Assembly (NCBI GenBank): GCA_013813125.1
Contig: JACCSH010000259.1
Coordinates: 1-5,157, forward strand
Source of the DNA: Nocardioidaceae bacterium
GTDB lineage: Bacteria > Actinomycetota > Actinomycetes > Propionibacteriales > Nocardioidaceae
Direction: 5' to 3'
Length of the DNA: 5,157 nt
Shown here: positions 4,996-5,157 of the stretch, piece after piece
Numbering within the stretch: the first letter of the stretch is position 1
Layout of the letters: each line of letters starts with the position of its first letter
The notes under the pieces: model-generated
What the model was told of the DNA's origin: nothing
What the model saw: the letters and a program-made list of their open reading frames with translations, nothing else
The model's database searches: none
Position numbers and translations under genes: made by a program

Positions 4996-5024
4996 GCGAA
5001 GCAGGTGTCTTGGGTCTGCTTCGC
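4996..5024 (+). promoter_or_regulatory. Perfect 9-bp inverted repeat in the PRC-barrel leader
   Basis: GCGAAGCAG (4996-5004) is perfectly complementary to CTGCTTCGC (5016-5024) with an 11-base loop. It lies between the candidate promoter and the ribosome site, 38 bases before the ATG. No T-run follows and the gene begins immediately after, so it is not a terminator for the annotated genes. It could be a stabilising RNA hairpin at the 5' end of the transcript or a DNA operator. Confidence 0.6.
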
Positions 5025-5062
5025 ATCGGAAAGCACCACTTCGGATCAAGAGGAGACTGCAT

Positions 5063-5157
5063 ATGCTCAGTCAGGATCAGGTACAACAGGCAGTCGGCGC
5101 GGACGCCTACGGACCGGACGGGGAGAAGATCGGCAAAGTCGGCCAGATCTTCCTCGA
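5063..5157 (+). CDS. PRC-barrel domain protein, N-terminal part only
   Basis: The 31 complete codons in the window read MLSQDQVQQAVGADAYGPDG then EKIGKVGQIFL, and the gene continues past the end. This matches the start of actinobacterial PRC-barrel proteins, whose first strands carry a Val/Ala-Tyr-x-x-Asp-Gly-x-Lys-Ile-Gly-Lys-Val-x-x-Ile/Val-Tyr/Phe-Leu pattern. Many of these also have a C-terminal DUF2382 domain, but that part cannot be seen here. PRC-barrels occur in RNA-processing (RimM) and photosynthetic (PuhA) proteins and in uncharacterised, often stress-related actinobacterial proteins; the function here is unknown. The start is set by AGGAG (5051-5055), 7 bases before ATG 5063. The gene is divergent from the four-gene operon and may share its stress control, to judge from the candidate promoters. 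Confidence 0.85.
   Translation, partial: MLSQDQVQQAVGADAYGPDGEKIGKVGQIFL

Larger units (their letters stand above)
4758..5062. other. Divergent intergenic regulatory region
   Basis: These 305 bases separate the minus-strand operon from the plus-strand PRC-barrel gene. The open frames crossing them have Cys/Trp/Arg/His-rich translations without recognisable motifs and look non-coding. The region holds one candidate promoter for each direction, a small dyad overlapping the minus-strand -35 element, and a perfect 9-bp inverted repeat in the probable leader of the PRC-barrel gene. I see nothing identifiable between about 4826 and 4950. Confidence 0.7.

Noticed and set aside
4754..5086. Minus-strand 110-residue open frame across the divergent intergenic region
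   Set aside because: It runs over the PRC-barrel ribosome site and start, has no recognisable motif, and its composition (Cys, His, Trp, Arg) is typical of translated non-coding GC-rich DNA.

Overview
The window looks like chromosomal DNA from a high-GC Gram-positive bacterium (an actinomycete). The reasons are GC-rich sequence with G/C-rich third codon positions, a GTG start, strong GGAGG-type ribosome sites, and a set of actinobacterial families: a DUF3618 protein, a holin-X type (PF07332/DUF1469) membrane protein, a YihY/BrkB membrane protein, a PRC-barrel protein and a stand-alone STAS anti-anti-sigma factor. I cannot name the genus. I see no tRNA, rRNA, CRISPR array, transposase or integrase.

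Layout, left to right. (1) Positions 1-41 are the last codons of a plus-strand gene whose C-terminus resembles 3-hydroxyacyl-CoA dehydrogenases. (2) Positions 42-318 are non-coding, with a strong hairpin at 154-173 and two near-identical 14-bp boxes 22 bp apart just before the next gene. (3) 319-642 (+) is a small STAS-domain anti-sigma antagonist. (4) 643-883 is non-coding, with an inverted repeat after the STAS gene and a short direct repeat. (5) 884-1732 (+) is a membrane-anchored protein of unknown function with Cys/His motifs and a Gly-Gly-Gly-Asp-aromatic repeat tail. (6) Convergent with it is a compact minus-strand operon, read 4757 to 1745: a Tyr/Gly-rich protein with amphipathic helices (3858-4757), a holin-X/YqjE-like protein (3388-3861), a DUF3618 protein (2759-3412) and a YihY-family membrane protein (1745-2728). 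The genes overlap by 4 and 25 bp, and the last gap is 30 bp. (7) 4758-5062 is a divergent regulatory region with a candidate general-stress-type promoter on each strand and a perfect 9-bp inverted repeat. (8) From 5063 (+) a PRC-barrel protein begins and runs off the end.

Reading of the whole: the operon resembles in composition the enterobacterial yqjD-yqjE stationary-phase module. It pairs a small two-helix DUF1469 membrane protein with helical proteins carrying one short Gly-rich hydrophobic segment, and it adds a YihY protein. With the STAS regulator and the possible SigB/SigF-like promoters, this suggests an envelope or general-stress locus. That function is inference; gene identities and boundaries are much better supported.
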